Assembly (NCBI GenBank): GCA_026981985.1
Contig: JALSHZ010000108.1
Coordinates: 1 to 51,344, forward strand
Origin: Gammaproteobacteria bacterium
GTDB taxonomy: Bacteria; Pseudomonadota; Gammaproteobacteria; UWMA-0217
Length of the DNA: 51,344 nucleotides
Direction: 5' to 3'
In this document: positions 50,124 through 51,344 of the stretch, in pieces
How the letters are laid out: every line of letters begins with the position of its first letter
Numbering within the stretch: position 1 is the stretch's first letter
Made by a program: the position numbers and the translations under genes
The notes under the pieces: generated by a model
Told to the model about the DNA's origin: nothing
Database searches by the model: none
What the model saw: the letters and a program-made list of their open reading frames with translations, nothing else

Positions 50124-50834
50124 ATGAAATATCTCTATCGATTCATCTGTTGGCTCAATCGCCTACTCGATGGGTTCCGCGTTTTCGACTTCCTAGCGCC
50201 GCTGGCCATTCGCTTGTATCTGGCGCCGATCTTCTTTGTCGCCGGCATGAACAAATATGCCAACCTGGAAGCTACCACCAACTGGTTTGAGTCGGGTCTT
50301 GGCCTGCCCTATCCAGACATTCTCGCCAAACTGGCCACCGGCACCGAGATTATCGGCGCGGTGTTGCTGGTATTGGGCCTGGCAGTGCGTTGGGTCAGTA
50401 TTCCGTTGATGATCACCATGGCGGTTGCGGCACTGAAGGTGCATGCCGTCAACGGTTGGCAGTTTGTGGCGGATAGCAGCTCGGCATTTGCCTCAGAGCA
50501 TCTCGGTCCACTGGCCTTCGAAGACATGAGCGGCGCGGCTGAGCGCTTGCAGAAGGCCCGCGAGATCCTGCAGGAGTATGGCCACTATGACTGGCTCACG
50601 GAAACCGGGAATTTCGTCATCAGCAATAACGGCATGGAAATGGCGGTCACCTACTTCATCATGCTGCTAGTGCTGTTCTTCATGGGCGGCGGCAAGGTGT
50701 TCAGCATCGACTTCTGGCTGCGCCGCCGTTGTCCAAAAAAGAAACAGAAACAGGAGCTTGTCGTGGAGCGTGAGCGAGAGCCGGCACTCAAGCCACTGTC
50801 AGCCAAGCCTGAAGCGTCGGCAACGCCGCGATAG
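50124..50834 (+). CDS. DoxX-family membrane protein
   Basis: 236 residues with four membrane helices. The DoxX N-terminus is clear: LAPLAIRLYLAPIFFVAGMN KYANLEATTNWF, then GTEIIGAVLLVLGLAVRWVS. A loop of about 60 residues separates helices 3 and 4, and the basic C-terminal tail is probably cytoplasmic. The family is linked to redox functions but has no single role. ATG 50124 is preferred over an upstream frame start at 50055 without a ribosome site. Confidence 0.88.
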   Translation: MKYLYRFICWLNRLLDGFRVFDFLAPLAIRLYLAPIFFVAGMNKYANLEATTNWFESGLGLPYPDILAKLATGTEIIGAVLLVLGLAVRWVSIPLMITMAVAALKVHAVNGWQFVADSSSAFASEHLGPLAFEDMSGAAERLQKAREILQEYGHYDWLTETGNFVISNNGMEMAVTYFIMLLVLFFMGGGKVFSIDFWLRRRCPKKKQKQELVVEREREPALKPLSAKPEASATPR

Positions 50835-51144
50835 ATTCAGCCTGGTATACAAGACTGCTCTACTCAGGTTTTCGGTGCATATCCACGTTCAGATCTGGAC
50901 GATTTGCCGGAACATTGCTGCAACCTCAGCACATGTTGCCCCCTCTCCCCAACCCTCTCCCCGCCGGGGAGAGGGAGTTCGTGAGTACCGGAACTTGGGT
51001 ATTCGACTGAAGATGTCGCACTGGACAAGCGTCTGCAAACGGGGGAAATGGAGGATACCCGGGAACATTTCGATAGAAAATCGTTCTCAGGAACATGAGT
51101 GACGGCGCAAACGTCACTGAAACATAATAATTACAATAACCTGA
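50835..51144. other. intergenic region with a dispersed-type hairpin
   Basis: No gene is supportable. At 50953-50975 CCCTCTCCCC and GGGGAGAGGG pair around a 3-base loop, within the CTCTCCCCAACCCTCTCC-type sequence common between genes in many proteobacteria. Confidence 0.5.
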
Positions 51145-51344
51145 GTAACTATTCAGCAGGTAGAGAAATAGAGCCGTAACTGCTCAGATTGCCGCTGAAA
51201 CGCGTCAGATCAAGGCGGGAAATGTGAGTTTACGACCCACATGGAAGTGGGAAGTGTAGAAAATGCATGGAGCAATTTTCTACCATGGGTAAATGACCAT
51301 TTCCCAACGCAGAGATGGCGTGTTTCAGTGGTGAGCTGAGTAGT
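51145..51344. repeat. ends of the same repeat family as the 10.76-kb element, running off the window
   Basis: GTAACTATTCAGC lies at 51145-51157, GTAACTGCTCAG at 51176-51187 and the inverted form GCTGAGTAGT at 51335-51344, cut by the window edge. The segment 51176-51344 has longer imperfect inverted ends (CCGCTGAAAC near 51192 against GTTTCAGTGG near 51322). This suggests a nested or degenerate mobile element whose right end lies outside. Confidence 0.55.

Overview
The window looks like chromosomal DNA of a moderately GC-rich gammaproteobacterium. The basis is a set of families typical of that class: the rnr-rlmB pair, YgfZ, a YgfX-like protein, DUF1415, DUF924, a YadG/YadH-type ABC-2 exporter, DUF3187, FadL and an HtrA/DegQ protease beside a two-component system. 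Genus or order cannot be fixed from this sequence. Most genes are intact housekeeping or conserved-hypothetical genes. Accessory material sits in islands at 0.1-2.2 kb, 10.75-11.55 kb, 30.4-32.4 kb, 36-40 kb, 43.8-50 kb and the right end.

Layout. 0.1-2.2 kb is a toxin-antitoxin and gene-debris island: MNT/HepT, AbrB-type antitoxin/PIN toxin, and short remnants. 2.2-6.1 kb: a conserved hypothetical gene plus a uracil-DNA-glycosylase-family gene, a SulP transporter and DUF924. 6.3-10.75 kb: a tightly coupled four-gene operon of TelA-like, DUF6384-like, coiled-coil/Gly-rich and DUF1415 proteins. 10.75-11.55 kb: a 781-bp non-autonomous transposable element with 24-bp terminal inverted repeats and an exact 8-bp target duplication. 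11.57-17.27 kb: a minus-strand operon of a YgfX-like protein, a lipase maturation factor, an N-formylglutamate amidohydrolase broken by a frameshift, a QEGLA/DUF1704 metallopeptidase and a glutathione-synthetase-like ATP-grasp enzyme. 17.5-30.2 kb: ygfZ, two tiny membrane-protein genes, rlmB, rnr, tRNA-Leu(CAG), glgP, a membrane protein, a 3-hydroxyacid dehydrogenase, DUF3187, an SCP2-like secreted protein and FadL.

30.4-32.4 kb is the most unusual locus. A TauD-family dioxygenase, a 62-residue protein and an orphan Cas6/Cmx6-type CRISPR RNA endonuclease homologue are translationally coupled. Directly downstream lies an element about 150 bp long that folds almost completely into hairpins; no CRISPR array or other cas gene is present. 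32.5-40 kb: a small protein, an M17 aminopeptidase, YadGH, a second VapBC pair, a 5'-truncated P-type H+-ATPase, a DUF6544/6920-like protein and a serine-hydrolase fragment. 40.1-43.8 kb: DegQ, diverging from a response regulator and histidine kinase. 43.8-50 kb: a three-gene cassette of SNF2 helicase, SWIM zinc finger fused to an XRE-type HTH, and a large 2OG-Fe(II) oxygenase. A DoxX-family gene follows, and the right edge carries ends of the same repeat family seen at 10.75 kb.

The strongest candidates for undescribed biology are the TauD/small protein/orphan Cas6 operon with its hairpin element, the SNF2/SWIM-HTH/2OG-oxygenase cassette, and the amidohydrolase/QEGLA/ATP-grasp operon.
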